Positions 25,900 through 35,799 are shown, numbered from the stretch's first letter. The stretch is DNA of 64,000 bases from Haladaptatus pallidirubidus (GCF_020700235.1 NZ_CP085301.1:620001-684000), one strand, 5' to 3'. Numbers and translations are program-made. Notes: generated by a model from the letters alone, not told the origin.

Positions 25900-27432
25900 A
25901 TGACAGCGCCAGCGGATGTGGTTTTCACGAACGCCGAGGTACGCACCCTCGCGGAGACCGACGAGACGGCGGACGCGGTGGCCGTCCGCGACGGGGAAAT
26001 CGTTCGTGTCGATAGCGCCTACGAAGTGGACTTTTTGGAAGGCGTCGAAACCGAGGTAGTAGATCTCGACGGCCGCGTGCTCCTGCCGGGATTCATCGAC
26101 GCCCACACCCACCTGATGATGGTGGGGAGCTATCTCGTCAACGCCGATCTCTCGGTCGCCGACTCGCCTGCCGACTGCGTGGAACTGCTCGCGGAGTTGG
26201 ACGACGACCGCGACTGGATTCTGGGCTACGGGTTCGATGAAAGCACGTGGGAGGAGTCGCGCTACCTCACCCGCGACGACCTCGATTCGGTCAGCGAAAC
26301 GCGGCCCGTGGTCGCGTTTCGCGAGGATATGCACACGGCTTCGGTCAACAGCGAGGCCCTCTCTCGGCTCCGCGACGAGATTCCGGACGAGGACGTGGAA
26401 ACCGAGGGCCGCGAACCGACCGGCGTCATCGTGGAAGAGGCCGTCGATGCTGTCTACGAAACCATCGAACCCGACGCCGAAACGATGCACGAACTCCTGC
26501 TGGCGGCGCAAGGCGACGCGCACGAGAAGGGAATTACGGGCGTCCACGACATGGTTCGACGCTCGCGCGCGCCCGAAGTGTACCGGCGTCTCGAACTCGA
26601 CGGCGACCTCGCCCTACGCGTGCGTATCAACTACTGGAGCGACCACCTCGACGCCGTCGAGGAAATCGGCCTCCAGACGAACCACGGGAGCGAGTTCGTC
26701 CGAACCGGCGGAATCAAATCGTTCACCGACGGGAGTTTCGGCGGGCGAACCGCGAAACTCGCAGAATCCTATGCTGACGGCGATGGAAACGGCCAGTGGG
26801 TCGTTCCCCCGGAGGAATTGAACGAAATCGTTGCGCGCGCTGACGACGCCGGACTGCAGGTCACGGCGCACGCCATCGGCGACGAGGCAATCGACGCGAC
26901 CCTCGACGCGTTCTGCGAAACCGAAGACCCCGGCGCGATGCGCCATCGCGTCGAACACGTCGAACTCGTGACCGACGAACAGGTCGAACGATTCGCGGAA
27001 ACCGGCATCGTCGCCTCCGTCCAACCGAACTTCTTGAAATGGGCGCAGGAGGACGGCCTGTACGACGACCGGCTCGGCAAAGAACGACGGAAGCAGACGA
27101 ACCGCTTCCGAACCCTACTCGATGCCGGGGCGAACCTCGCGTTCGGAAGCGACTGCATGCCCCTCGACCCGCTGCTCGGGATTCACCAGACGGTCAACGC
27201 GCCAGTTGAAGCACAGCGACTGAGCGTCACCGAAGCGCTCCGTGCGTACACACACGGGGCGGCCTACGCCGGATTCGACGAAAATCGTCTCGGAACCGTC
27301 GAGACGGGTAAAAAAGCGGATTTCGTCGTCCTCGACGGGTCCCCGTGGGAGACGCCGGACGATATCGAAAACATCGATGTGGCCATGACGGTGGTTGACG
27401 GCGACATCGTGTTCGACGGACGAGCCGATTGA
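25900..27432 (+). CDS. YtcJ-like metal-dependent amidohydrolase
   Basis: A predicted zinc hydrolase of 510 residues. It has the metal site VLLPGFIDAHTHL, a histidine in QVTAHAIGDEAID, HRVEHVE, and the catalytic aspartate in AFGSDCMPLDP, plus the C-terminal GTVETGKKADFVVLDG strand common to amidohydrolases. This order matches the YtcJ/N-substituted formamide deformylase branch. The substrate is unknown. ATG 25900 begins the first conserved strand (TAPADVVFTNAEVRTL); a longer upstream open frame overlaps the lipoprotein pseudogene and is not coding. The gene is not in an operon. Confidence 0.93.
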   Translation: MTAPADVVFTNAEVRTLAETDETADAVAVRDGEIVRVDSAYEVDFLEGVETEVVDLDGRVLLPGFIDAHTHLMMVGSYLVNADLSVADSPADCVELLAELDDDRDWILGYGFDESTWEESRYLTRDDLDSVSETRPVVAFREDMHTASVNSEALSRLRDEIPDEDVETEGREPTGVIVEEAVDAVYETIEPDAETMHELLLAAQGDAHEKGITGVHDMVRRSRAPEVYRRLELDGDLALRVRINYWSDHLDAVEEIGLQTNHGSEFVRTGGIKSFTDGSFGGRTAKLAESYADGDGNGQWVVPPEELNEIVARADDAGLQVTAHAIGDEAIDATLDAFCETEDPGAMRHRVEHVELVTDEQVERFAETGIVASVQPNFLKWAQEDGLYDDRLGKERRKQTNRFRTLLDAGANLAFGSDCMPLDPLLGIHQTVNAPVEAQRLSVTEALRAYTHGAAYAGFDENRLGTVETGKKADFVVLDGSPWETPDDIENIDVAMTVVDGDIVFDGRAD

Positions 27433-27648
27433 GCGGGCGGTTTGCTTTTTCCGTTATGAGTTAATTTCGTCTCGGAACCGGATTCGGCGACGTATTTGTA
27501 TCATTTTCCTAAGATATTCTATCCACCGACGAGTATTTGCGTGTTTATCTCCCAGATAGACGAGAAACGAAATGCAGTCCACATCTTTGAAGAGAAAATC
27601 TTTTCAATACATGCGATTGTCAACTAGTGTACTCGTAGGTGCATAACT

Positions 27649-28779
27649 GTGACCCAAATGGAATCGATAAACCTCGAAACGGAGCTCAGCCTTTTCAAAT
27701 ACGATAGTTTGGAACAACTACCCGAGGAGTATCGGGAGTTGAGCCAGCAGGACCGAACGGAGCGAATCGAACGGTCGCTCGACCGACTGGGCGATTCGGT
27801 GGTCATCCTCGGTCACAACTACCAGCGGCGCGAAATCGTCGAGCACGCTGATTTCGTCGGTGATTCGTACCAGTTGAGCGCCGAAGCCGCGAACGCAGAC
27901 GCGGAGTACGTCCTCTTCTGCGGCGTCACATTCATGGCCGAATCGGCGGACATCATCACCGACGACGATCAGACGGTTATCCTTCCGTCGATGGAAGCAT
28001 CCTGCCCGATGGCCGGGATGGCAGAGGCCCTGCAGGTGGATTCCGCATGGGGAGACATCGAATCCGCGGCCCCAGACGCCGACATCGTTCCGATAACGTA
28101 CATGAACTCCTACGCCGACCTGAAGGCGTTCTGCGCCGAACAGGGCGGCGCGGTGTGCACGTCCTCGAACGCCCATCGCGTTTTCGAGTGGGCGTTGGAG
28201 CGCGGCGACAAAATCCTCTTTCTCCCCGACAAACACCTCGGCGAGAACACCGCCCACCGACTGGGGTTGGAAGACGGTGTCGTTGAGTGGAACCCGTGGA
28301 ATCCCGGCGAAGACGCGAACGACGTGGCTGACGTGGATATCATCCTCTGGGACGGCTACTGTCAGGTTCACGAACGATTCACGACCGAGCACGTAGAACA
28401 GGTTCGCGACGACTACCCCGACGCGCGGGTCGTCGTCCATCCCGAGTGTCGCCGGGAGGTCGTCGAATCGGCGGACGTCGTCGGGAGCACGGCGACTATC
28501 CGTGAAACCGTGGCCGACGCGGATCCCGGCGAGACGTGGGCCGTCGGCACCGAGATTCATCTCGTTCACCACCTCCAGCGCTGGCACCCGGAGGCGTCCG
28601 TCGTTCCGCTTTGTGGCGACGCCTGCATGGACTGCAACGCAATGCAACAAACCGATCCAAACTATCTGACGTGGGTGCTCGAAGAACTGGTCGCGGGGAG
28701 GGAGCGAAACGTCATCGAGGTTCCGCCGGAGGAGAAGGAACTCGCCACGCTGGCGCTCAACAGGATGTTGGAACTATGA
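27649..28779 (+). CDS. nadA: Quinolinate synthase A
   Basis: Condenses iminoaspartate with dihydroxyacetone phosphate to quinolinate for NAD synthesis, using a [4Fe-4S] cluster. The 376 residues include VILGHNYQRREI, CGVTFMAESADI, a conserved MEASCPMAGMAE, the HPECRREVVESAD and CGDACMDCNAMQ regions; three of the cysteines ligate the cluster. The start could be GTG 27649 or ATG 27658, three codons later. The stop overlaps the nadB start (ATGA). The 216 bp upstream are AT-rich and should hold the promoter of the nadABC operon. Confidence 0.96.
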   Translation: MTQMESINLETELSLFKYDSLEQLPEEYRELSQQDRTERIERSLDRLGDSVVILGHNYQRREIVEHADFVGDSYQLSAEAANADAEYVLFCGVTFMAESADIITDDDQTVILPSMEASCPMAGMAEALQVDSAWGDIESAAPDADIVPITYMNSYADLKAFCAEQGGAVCTSSNAHRVFEWALERGDKILFLPDKHLGENTAHRLGLEDGVVEWNPWNPGEDANDVADVDIILWDGYCQVHERFTTEHVEQVRDDYPDARVVVHPECRREVVESADVVGSTATIRETVADADPGETWAVGTEIHLVHHLQRWHPEASVVPLCGDACMDCNAMQQTDPNYLTWVLEELVAGRERNVIEVPPEEKELATLALNRMLEL

Positions 28780-30296
28780 CGGGGAGCAAAGCAATCGGCG
28801 ACGCGAACCGAACCGACGACACGGACGTGCTCGTCGTCGGAAATGGTATCGCGGGATGTAGCGCCGCGCTCGCCGCCGCCCGCGATGGGGCGAGCGTCTT
28901 CCTCGTGACGAAAGCGACCCGCCCGGAAAACGCCGCGACCTATCGGGCGCAGGGCGGAATCGCGGTCACTCGCGACGCCCCCGAATCGCTCCGAACCGAC
29001 GTTCTGCGGGCGAGCGCCAACACTGCGAATCCGGACGCCATCGACGTGTTGGTCGAGAACGCGAATGACGCGGTGCACGACGTGCTCATCGACACCCTCG
29101 GTATCCCGTTCGACGGGAACGGCGACGGGTTCGACTACGGCACCGAGGCCGCCCACTCCGAGGCGCGAATCCTTCACGTCGATGCCAGCACGGGACGACA
29201 CCTCCTCGGGCCGTTTTGCTCGCACCTCCACTCGCACCCGCGGGTAACGATTCGGGAGGATACGGCCGTGCTTTCGCTCCTCACACACGAGGGTTGCGTC
29301 CACGGTGCGACCCTCGAACGCGATGGAGAGACGTGGGAAACCTACGCGGGGGCGACGATACTCGCAACCGGCGGTGTCGGCGCGCTCTACGGAACGACGA
29401 CGAACCCGGATTCTGCGACGGGGGATGGCATCGCCATGGCCGCCCTTGCGGGGGCAGAGACGGCGGACATGGCCTACGTACAGTTTCACCCGACCGCCTA
29501 CGCCGGGGCGGATTCGTTCCTCGTCAGCGAGGCGGTCAGGGGCGAGGGTGCGGTGCTCCGGAACGCCGACGGTGACCGGTTCATGCCGGAGTACCACCCG
29601 GACGCTGAGTTGGCCCCGCGTGATATCGTCGCTCGCGCGGTTCAGCGCGAACGCGATCGAACGGGCGAGGTCACGCTCGACGCGACGCCGCTCGATTTTT
29701 CGGGGCGGTTCCCCGGTCTCGCCGAGAAATGCAACGACCGTGGCATTCCGCACGACGCGATTCCAGTCGGCCCGAGCGAGCACTTCCTCTGCGGCGGTAT
29801 CGCGGTAGACGACCGTGGACGGACGACGCTCGATCGATTATTCGCTGTCGGCGAGTGCGCCCGAACCGGCGTCCACGGCGCGAACCGACTGGCTTCAACG
29901 GGCCTCCTCGAAGGATTGGTTTGGGGACTCCGTGCGGGAGAGGCGGCTGTCGGGTTCGACGCCGAATCGATCGAATCGCCAACCCTGCTAGACAGCGACC
30001 CGTCGCTCCCGTCGGAGTTCATCGAAAACAAGTTCTTTCGCCTTCGGCGGGTGATGGACGAATGTGTCGGTCTGTGTCGCACTCCGGGCGACCTCCGGCG
30101 AGCGGCAGCGACCCTACGCCGACTGAAGGGTGAAATCGACGCGTACGTCAGAACGCGAACCAGCCGCGAGCTGTACGAACTCCGGAGCGCGAGCGTCGTC
30201 GCACTGCTCGTCGCGCGCGACGCGCTGGAAGCGGAACCGGTCGGCTGTCATCACGTTTCCGAGGGTCGTCTTGAGGGGGAAATCCGTGCTGACTGA
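28776..30296 (+). CDS. nadB: L-aspartate oxidase
   Basis: FAD enzyme of the succinate dehydrogenase flavoprotein fold that oxidises aspartate to iminoaspartate for NadA. The 506 residues have the FAD-binding VLVVGNGIAGCSAAL, the GGIAV loop, the active-site region FHPTAY, the substrate-binding HFLCGGIAVDDRGRT and HGANRLASTGLLEGLVWG near the end, then a C-terminal helical domain. ATG 28776 overlaps the nadA stop by four bases. It overlaps nadC by 11 bases, so the three are co-translated. Confidence 0.95.
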   Translation: MTGSKAIGDANRTDDTDVLVVGNGIAGCSAALAAARDGASVFLVTKATRPENAATYRAQGGIAVTRDAPESLRTDVLRASANTANPDAIDVLVENANDAVHDVLIDTLGIPFDGNGDGFDYGTEAAHSEARILHVDASTGRHLLGPFCSHLHSHPRVTIREDTAVLSLLTHEGCVHGATLERDGETWETYAGATILATGGVGALYGTTTNPDSATGDGIAMAALAGAETADMAYVQFHPTAYAGADSFLVSEAVRGEGAVLRNADGDRFMPEYHPDAELAPRDIVARAVQRERDRTGEVTLDATPLDFSGRFPGLAEKCNDRGIPHDAIPVGPSEHFLCGGIAVDDRGRTTLDRLFAVGECARTGVHGANRLASTGLLEGLVWGLRAGEAAVGFDAESIESPTLLDSDPSLPSEFIENKFFRLRRVMDECVGLCRTPGDLRRAAATLRRLKGEIDAYVRTRTSRELYELRSASVVALLVARDALEAEPVGCHHVSEGRLEGEIRAD

Positions 30297-31092
30297 TCGC
30301 GAGGTGGAGCGGTGGCTCCGCGAAGACGTGGGGCACCGCGACGTGACGAATCGCGTTCCGGGGGAGACGACCGGACGACTCGTCGGGCGGGAGTCGGGCG
30401 TCGTCGCCGGGGTAGACGCGGCCGTTCGGGTGTTCGACTATCTCGACTGCGACGCGACGCCGCTGGTGGAAACCGGCGAGCGATTCGACGTGGGTGAAAC
30501 CATTCTCGAAGTAACCGGGACTGCGACCGACATACTGCGAGGCGAGCGAGTCGCGGTCAACGTCGTCGGTCACGCGGCGGGAATCGCAACAAGAACGGCG
30601 CGAGCGGTTTCCGCGGCGCGCGCCGTGAGCGATGACGTCGCAATCGCAGGAACCAGAAAGACGACGCCCGGCCTGCGCGGTGTAGAAAAACGAGCGATTG
30701 CGGCGGGTGGCGGCGACACCCACCGCCTCACGCTTTCGGGGATGGTGATGTTGAAAGACAATCACATCGAAGAGATGGGGCTGGTCGGCGCCATTGAGCA
30801 CTTCCGGGAGTTGGCCTCCTTCGCCACGAAAATCGAGGTCGAAGTCGAGCGTCCAGTGGACGGCGAACGGGCCGCGGAAGTCGGTGCGGACATCGTTCTG
30901 TTCGACAATTGTTCACCCGAGGAAGTCCGGCGCGGCGTCGAACGGCTTCCTGACGGCGTGCTCGTGGAGGCCAGCGGCGATATCGAAATCGACACCGTAC
31001 CGGAGTACGCCGATACCGGTGTGGACGTGATTTCGATGGGGTCGCTGACGCACTCGGCCCCGAGTTTGAATTTCTCGTTCCGAACCGGGTGA
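30286..31092 (+). CDS. nadC: Nicotinate-nucleotide pyrophosphorylase (carboxylating)
   Basis: Converts quinolinate and PRPP to nicotinate mononucleotide, completing de novo NAD-ring synthesis. The 268 residues contain REDVGHRDVT, the GTRKTTPGLR motif with substrate-binding Arg and Lys residues, HRLTLSGMVMLKDNHI and the glutamate of KIEVEVE. GTG 30286 is the likely start: it is preceded by a gaggggg ribosome-binding sequence inside nadB and begins the conserved helix. Third gene of the nadABC operon. Confidence 0.95.
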   Translation: MLTDREVERWLREDVGHRDVTNRVPGETTGRLVGRESGVVAGVDAAVRVFDYLDCDATPLVETGERFDVGETILEVTGTATDILRGERVAVNVVGHAAGIATRTARAVSAARAVSDDVAIAGTRKTTPGLRGVEKRAIAAGGGDTHRLTLSGMVMLKDNHIEEMGLVGAIEHFRELASFATKIEVEVERPVDGERAAEVGADIVLFDNCSPEEVRRGVERLPDGVLVEASGDIEIDTVPEYADTGVDVISMGSLTHSAPSLNFSFRTG

Positions 31093-31139
31093 ACCGAGAG
31101 AATCGAGGCAGATTTCACCGTCGAACGAAACGTGCTCGT

Positions 31140-31892
31140 ATGGACTCGTTCGAAGGAACGGCGGTGGAGGCGTGCCGAGTCGCAGGCGAATATCTCGTCA
31201 GCGAATTCGAACGCGAGTCGCTCGACGCGGACTACGGGCCGGACGACGTGAAGGCGGTCGCAGACCGCGGGTCCGAGCGTCGGATTCTGGATATTCTCGC
31301 GGCGGCCTACCCCGACCACGGGGTTTTCGCGGAGGAGTCCGGCAAACGGGTCGGCGAGAGCGAGTATCGCTGGGTCGTCGACCCGTTGGACGGGACGAAC
31401 AACTTCTGCTCGGGCATTCCGTACTTCGGAACCGCGGTCGCGCTTCTCCGCGGAAACGAACCGATTTTGTCGGTGATTCACGACCCGCTTCACGACGACA
31501 CGTACATCGCAAAGCGCGGCGATGGAGCGACGCTGAACGGCGAACCGATCCGAGCCAAAAGTACGGTATCGAGCGACCACGCGACCATTGCCTTCGTCAT
31601 CGGCATCGACGTGCTTCGGGACGAGGAATTGAACGCACGGGGTGACGAACTCGAGTCGAACCTGTCGGGGTACGGAAAGCGCGTCTGGCGAAGTTGGGCA
31701 CCGATTCTCGACTGGGGGTTGCTGGCACGAGGAAAACTCGAAGCGGTCGTCTGCTTCCACCCGGACGACGTCGAACAGCACGCTGGATGGCTTCTCGCCG
31801 AGGAAAGCGGAGCGCGACTGGCGAACGAGGGCGACCTCTTCGTTGCGACTGCGAGCGACGAACTGTCCGGGGAACTCAAATCACTGTTCTGA
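31140..31892 (+). CDS. Inositol-monophosphatase-family phosphatase
   Basis: A lithium-sensitive-type phosphatase of 250 residues (IMPase/FBPase fold). Metal and catalytic motifs are clear: VFAEESG (Glu), VDPLDGTNNF, and the C-terminal WAPILDWGLLARGKLEA with its metal-binding Asp. The substrate may be fructose bisphosphate, inositol phosphate or NADP; the family is promiscuous. It starts 48 bp after nadC in the same direction, so it may be the last gene of the operon; an NADP phosphatase role would fit that position but is inference. Confidence 0.92.
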   Translation: MDSFEGTAVEACRVAGEYLVSEFERESLDADYGPDDVKAVADRGSERRILDILAAAYPDHGVFAEESGKRVGESEYRWVVDPLDGTNNFCSGIPYFGTAVALLRGNEPILSVIHDPLHDDTYIAKRGDGATLNGEPIRAKSTVSSDHATIAFVIGIDVLRDEELNARGDELESNLSGYGKRVWRSWAPILDWGLLARGKLEAVVCFHPDDVEQHAGWLLAEESGARLANEGDLFVATASDELSGELKSLF

Positions 31893-31992
31893 CCGGCATT
31901 TTTGCCGCGGTCATATCGGCCACATCAACCAGCCAACCGATATTGTTTGAACAATCGTTACAATTATTGCGTTCTATGTCATATGCTACCAC

Positions 31993-32193
31993 ATGGCGGC
32001 AAAACAGAGTCGTTCTCCGTTCGTCAGGCTCCGAAAACACTACGAAAAGACGGAACGACGGTGTACGAAGTGCGGTTTCGTGGACGACGACGGCAAATGG
32101 CGCGTCACCGCGCGCGGCGGCGAAGTTCACTTCCAGCACATCTGTCCGCGCTGTGACGCCATCGACACACGGGTGCTTCGGTACGACCGTTAG
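31993..32193 (+). CDS. Small zinc-finger protein (HVO_0649-like)
   Basis: A 66-residue protein with two knuckles, RCTKCGF and ICPRCDAI, and a basic N-terminus (KQSRSPFVRLRKHYEKTERR). Such proteins in Haloferax are listed as HVO_0649 family; that name is from memory. The stop overlaps the stop of gpmI on the other strand by four bases. Function unknown; nucleic-acid binding is plausible from the basic end. Confidence 0.75.
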   Translation: MAAKQSRSPFVRLRKHYEKTERRCTKCGFVDDDGKWRVTARGGEVHFQHICPRCDAIDTRVLRYDR

Positions 32194-33707
32194 CGGAGCA
32201 GTGATTGCCCGGTCATCGCGTCGGGTTGCTCGACACCGATAACCGACAGGAGCGACGGCGCGAGGTCACAGAGCGACCCACCGTCTCGAATTTCTTTTTC
32301 TCCATCGTCGCCGTCCGGCGAGAGATAGACGAGCGGAACCTCATTGTAGGTGTGCGCAGTGTGCGGGTCGTCCGGCGTACCCATGTCGTCGGCGTTGCCG
32401 TGGTCCGCCGTGATGAAGACGTGCGCACCGTGGGTTTGGAGGGCTTCCACGAGTCGCCCTAGTTGTTCGTCCACCGCCTCGACGGCGGCGACCGCGGCGT
32501 CGAAATCTCCGGTGTGTCCGACCATGTCCGGATTCGCGTAGTTCAACACGAGCACGTCCGGGTCGTCCGATTCGATAACCGAGATGGCCGTGTCGGTCAC
32601 TTCCCTCGCGCTCATCTCCGGCTTTTGGTCGTAGGTCGGTACGTTCGGACTTTCCACGATGCGCCGGATTTCGCCCTCGAATTCGACCTCACGCCCGCCG
32701 TTCAGGAAGTAGGTGACGTGGGCGTACTTCTCCGATTCCGCGAGCCGGAGCTGTGTCTTGCCGTGGTTCGCGAGCACTTCGCCGAGCGTGTCCTTCGGCT
32801 GGCTCGGCGGGAAGGCGACGGGCAGGTCGAACTCCGCGTCGTACTGCGTCATCATCACGAAATCCACTTCCGGCGGGTTCGTCTCGAACACCCAGACTGG
32901 GTCGATGTCGCAGAGCATTCGCGTCAGTTGTCGGGCGCGGTCGGAACGGAAGTTGAAGAAAATCATCGCATCACCGTCTTCCAGCGCCGGTTCGTCGTCA
33001 ATCAGCGTCGGTTCCACGAACTCGTCCGTCTCGCCGCGCTCGTAGGACTCGCGGACGGCATCGACCGCGGTTTCGGCGGCGAACTCCGTCTCCCGGTTCA
33101 CGATAGCGTCGTAGGCGCGTCTCGTTCGCTCCCAATTTTGATCGCGATCCATCGCGTAGTAGCGGCCGGTGACGGTCGAGACGTTTCCGGTTCCGTGTTC
33201 CTCGATGACTTCCTGCAAATCCGCGAGAAATCCGGCCCCGCTTTTTGGCGGCGTGTCCCGTCCGTCGGTAAAGGCGTGCGTGACCGCCTCGATACCGCGG
33301 TTACCGGCGAGTTCGATGAGCGAGTACAGATGTTCCTGCGCGGAGTGGACGCCGCCTTCGCTGACCAATCCCATGAAGTGGACGCGTCCGCCGTGGTTGT
33401 TCGCGTAGTCGAAGGCGTCGCTGATGGCTTCGTTCTCGCCGAGTTCGCCTGACTCAATTGCGTTGCTGATTCGGGTGTACTCCTGTCTGACGACGCGACC
33501 CGCCCCGATGTTGAGGTGGCCGACCTCGCTGTTGCCCATCTGTCCTTCGGGGAGGCCGACCCTGCGACCCGACACGGTGAGCGTTCCAGACGCGCCCGTC
33601 TCCGCGAGTCGGTCGAAGTTCGGCGTGTCGGCGGCTTCGATTGCGTTTCGTCCGCCGTCCTCGCTTCCAAGTCCCCACCCGTCGAGTACGATGAGTCCCG
33701 CTTGCAT
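32190..33707 (-). CDS. gpmI: 2,3-bisphosphoglycerate-independent phosphoglycerate mutase
   Basis: Interconverts 3- and 2-phosphoglycerate in glycolysis and gluconeogenesis. The 505 residues belong to the bacterial-type iPGM with a metal-phosphatase domain: LIVLDGWGLG (Asp), the phosphoserine site QMGNSEVGHLNIGAGR with Ser60, FTDGRDTPP and TGRYYAMDRD in the transferase domain, and VLNYANPDMVGHTGD and FITADHGNADDM in the C-terminal metal site. Complete and separate from its neighbours. Confidence 0.97.
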   Translation of the reverse strand: MQAGLIVLDGWGLGSEDGGRNAIEAADTPNFDRLAETGASGTLTVSGRRVGLPEGQMGNSEVGHLNIGAGRVVRQEYTRISNAIESGELGENEAISDAFDYANNHGGRVHFMGLVSEGGVHSAQEHLYSLIELAGNRGIEAVTHAFTDGRDTPPKSGAGFLADLQEVIEEHGTGNVSTVTGRYYAMDRDQNWERTRRAYDAIVNRETEFAAETAVDAVRESYERGETDEFVEPTLIDDEPALEDGDAMIFFNFRSDRARQLTRMLCDIDPVWVFETNPPEVDFVMMTQYDAEFDLPVAFPPSQPKDTLGEVLANHGKTQLRLAESEKYAHVTYFLNGGREVEFEGEIRRIVESPNVPTYDQKPEMSAREVTDTAISVIESDDPDVLVLNYANPDMVGHTGDFDAAVAAVEAVDEQLGRLVEALQTHGAHVFITADHGNADDMGTPDDPHTAHTYNEVPLVYLSPDGDDGEKEIRDGGSLCDLAPSLLSVIGVEQPDAMTGQSLLR

Positions 33708-33841
33708 GGGCGAATCGTCGTCGTCGTGGGGTAACTAACCTTCGCTCGAAAGTTGGTAGCCGAGGAGATTTCGGTAAGACATCCTACCGAAAAACGGATC
33801 ACAGTCGCACGACCGCCACCCACGTAATCTATGTGGTTTCG

Positions 33842-34153
33842 ATGGCGAATCGAAACACGATGGAAGTTCCCTTCGATACCGGTGTTCTGTGGATTGCGCT
33901 CTGGTTTAGTATCGCGTCGGTTCTCGCGATTTCTCTCATCTGGCGGTATCGAACCAGTGGTCGGATTAATTATCAATTCCTCAGTGGTGTCTTCGTCTGC
34001 TCCGCCGGAGGTGTCGAGTTGGGCATAGCGCAAAGGAGATTATCGGACAGTTTCGTTCCGAACGCGCTTGTCATTTTCTGTATCGCGGTCGCCGTCCTCT
34101 CGTTCGCGCGCGGCGTTATCGTCCAGCGAAAGCGAGCGATGCAGTCCGAATAG
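33842..34153 (+). CDS. Small membrane protein with three helices
   Basis: About 103 residues with hydrophobic segments near 12-32 (VLWIALWFSIASVLAISLIW), 45-58 and 70-90 (ALVIFCIAVAVLSFARGVIV), and a basic C-terminus. Starts at ATG 33842 or 33860 are equally possible. It lies in the same direction as nurA, 66 bp upstream of it. I know no family for it; less GC-rich codons than its neighbours. Confidence 0.55.
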   Translation: MANRNTMEVPFDTGVLWIALWFSIASVLAISLIWRYRTSGRINYQFLSGVFVCSAGGVELGIAQRRLSDSFVPNALVIFCIAVAVLSFARGVIVQRKRAMQSE

Positions 34154-34219
34154 TTCGCACTCCCTGTCTGCGGTTTCGAAAGGTGACCTTTTTTCCGGGT
34201 GCGACGGGATGAGGCGTGC

Positions 34220-35470
34220 ATGACCTTAGACCCCGTCCACTTCGATGGCATCGCCACGTTAGCGGACGAGATAGAGTACGAGGGCGAAGAGCGCAACCAT
34301 CAGAAACTCGCCCAGAATGTTTGGGAAAACTACCTCGACCCGTTGTATCACGAGGGGACGAAAGTGCTCGAACCGCTCGGAACGCTGGAACGACGACGGG
34401 CGAACATGGAACGCCTCGCGCTCGAAGACGACCGGTTCGAAACGATGCATGGACTCGATTCGGGAACCACCAACCCGCTTCCGTTCAAAAACGGACTGGT
34501 GGTGGATGTTGCACACGCCGCGATGAGTGCGTCGCCCTCCGACCTCGACCTGCACGATTCGCGGACGGTCGTCAAGGCGATTCACACGAACGACGTGGAG
34601 CGCAATTTCGACAAGAAATGGGAAGCCTACGGCGAGAGCAGTAAACGAAAAATCGTCCACGCACCGCGCCGCGACGACTTCGAGGAGGACATCGTTCACG
34701 CGCTGGCGCTATACCGTGCGGAGAGTCGCCACGCGCTCGATCACGCGAGCGAGGTGTCTGATTTTCTCCTGTTGGACGGGCCGGTGTATCCCAAGGGAAT
34801 CATCCGGTGGCGCGACCGCGGGTCGGTGCTTCCCGACCTGTTCGAGGAATCGGATGAAATACGAACGATTATCGAAAACTACGTTCGACTCGTGGAGCGA
34901 TTCGCCGAGCGCGGGGTACCCCTCGCGGGATTCGTCAAGAATATCTCCGCGAAGTCGATAATCCGAACCATACGGAAGAAGGGCGTAAACGCGCCGTGGG
35001 CGCACGACGCGGCGTTTTTCTCGCAGGTGCTCGAACGCGGGACGCACGAGAACGGGGAGTACGAGCGACTGACGGATGACCTGACGCTGACGAACTGGTT
35101 CGTCTCCCGAGCGGGATCCGATTCGTTTTTCGGAAGTACGGAGGCAGACTGCCACGTCGAACGCGAGTTCGCGCCGGAACAGTACGAAGTGACGTTCTGC
35201 GTCGTCTACGACCCGCGCCGAGACTTACTCTACAAGGTCGAAGCACCGCGAATCTTCACCGACGACGAAACCTGCCGCGACCGAATCGAACGCCAGATTC
35301 TAAAGGAAATTGCCGTCGCAAACGGCCCTCCGATTGCCATCTCGAAAGCCGATTCGCTCGCCAAAATCGGGCAACAGAGCACGCGGTCGCTGATACGGAG
35401 TTTCGAGCGGTCGTTCGACAGCGAGTTGGACGCGAGCTACAACGCGGTTCGTTGGGGCCGAAACTACTGA
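34220..35470 (+). CDS. nurA: DNA repair nuclease NurA
   Basis: 5'-3' nuclease that works with the helicase HerA to resect double-strand DNA breaks. The 416 residues contain the NurA domain: the catalytic aspartate in MHGLDSGTTNPLP (Asp80), a following VVDVAHAAMS strand, and the C-terminal metal-binding aspartates around VYDPRRDLLYKVEAPR, then a helix. ATG 34220 begins the conserved helix (TLDPVHFDGIATLADEI). The herA gene follows at 36299; between them lies a small gene on the opposite strand whose end overlaps nurA by seven bases. Archaeal HerA-NurA usually acts with Mre11-Rad50, not in this window. Confidence 0.92.
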   Translation: MTLDPVHFDGIATLADEIEYEGEERNHQKLAQNVWENYLDPLYHEGTKVLEPLGTLERRRANMERLALEDDRFETMHGLDSGTTNPLPFKNGLVVDVAHAAMSASPSDLDLHDSRTVVKAIHTNDVERNFDKKWEAYGESSKRKIVHAPRRDDFEEDIVHALALYRAESRHALDHASEVSDFLLLDGPVYPKGIIRWRDRGSVLPDLFEESDEIRTIIENYVRLVERFAERGVPLAGFVKNISAKSIIRTIRKKGVNAPWAHDAAFFSQVLERGTHENGEYERLTDDLTLTNWFVSRAGSDSFFGSTEADCHVEREFAPEQYEVTFCVVYDPRRDLLYKVEAPRIFTDDETCRDRIERQILKEIAVANGPPIAISKADSLAKIGQQSTRSLIRSFERSFDSELDASYNAVRWGRNY

Positions 35471-35799
35471 GGGTCGTTCTTTTCGACGGAAATCTCCACG
35501 TCGTCCATATCGACGCCGATGCGGGCGAATTGCGTTCGAATGTGTTCTTCCGCGGCGTCTATCGCCTGCTCGCGCGTGTCGAACCCGCGGGGCATCGGCG
35601 TCTCGAACGCGACGTGAACCTCTTTCCCGGAGACGGTTTGCGCAGTGCCCCCGCTTTCGACCTGATAGAACTCGTCGCACACCCACACGTAGGGAGCGTC
35701 CTCGTCCGGCGCACCCTTGAACGTGGGAGCGCGCTCGCCGCGTTCGTACAGCGATCCGGTGAGGGTGGTTCCCCCTGCTTCACCGCGAACGAGTAACAT
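35464..35799 (-). CDS. Conserved haloarchaeal protein between nurA and herA (DUF7113-like)
   Basis: A soluble 111-residue protein without membrane segments or cysteine motifs apart from one (WVCDEFYQV). ATG 35799 begins MLLVRGEAGGTTLTGS; the open frame continues upstream but without coding character. The gene faces nurA and overlaps its last codons. I recall the name DUF7113 for such proteins near nurA-herA, from memory. A role linked to the repair pair is inference from position only. Confidence 0.75.
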   Translation of the reverse strand: MLLVRGEAGGTTLTGSLYERGERAPTFKGAPDEDAPYVWVCDEFYQVESGGTAQTVSGKEVHVAFETPMPRGFDTREQAIDAAEEHIRTQFARIGVDMDDVEISVEKNDPQ

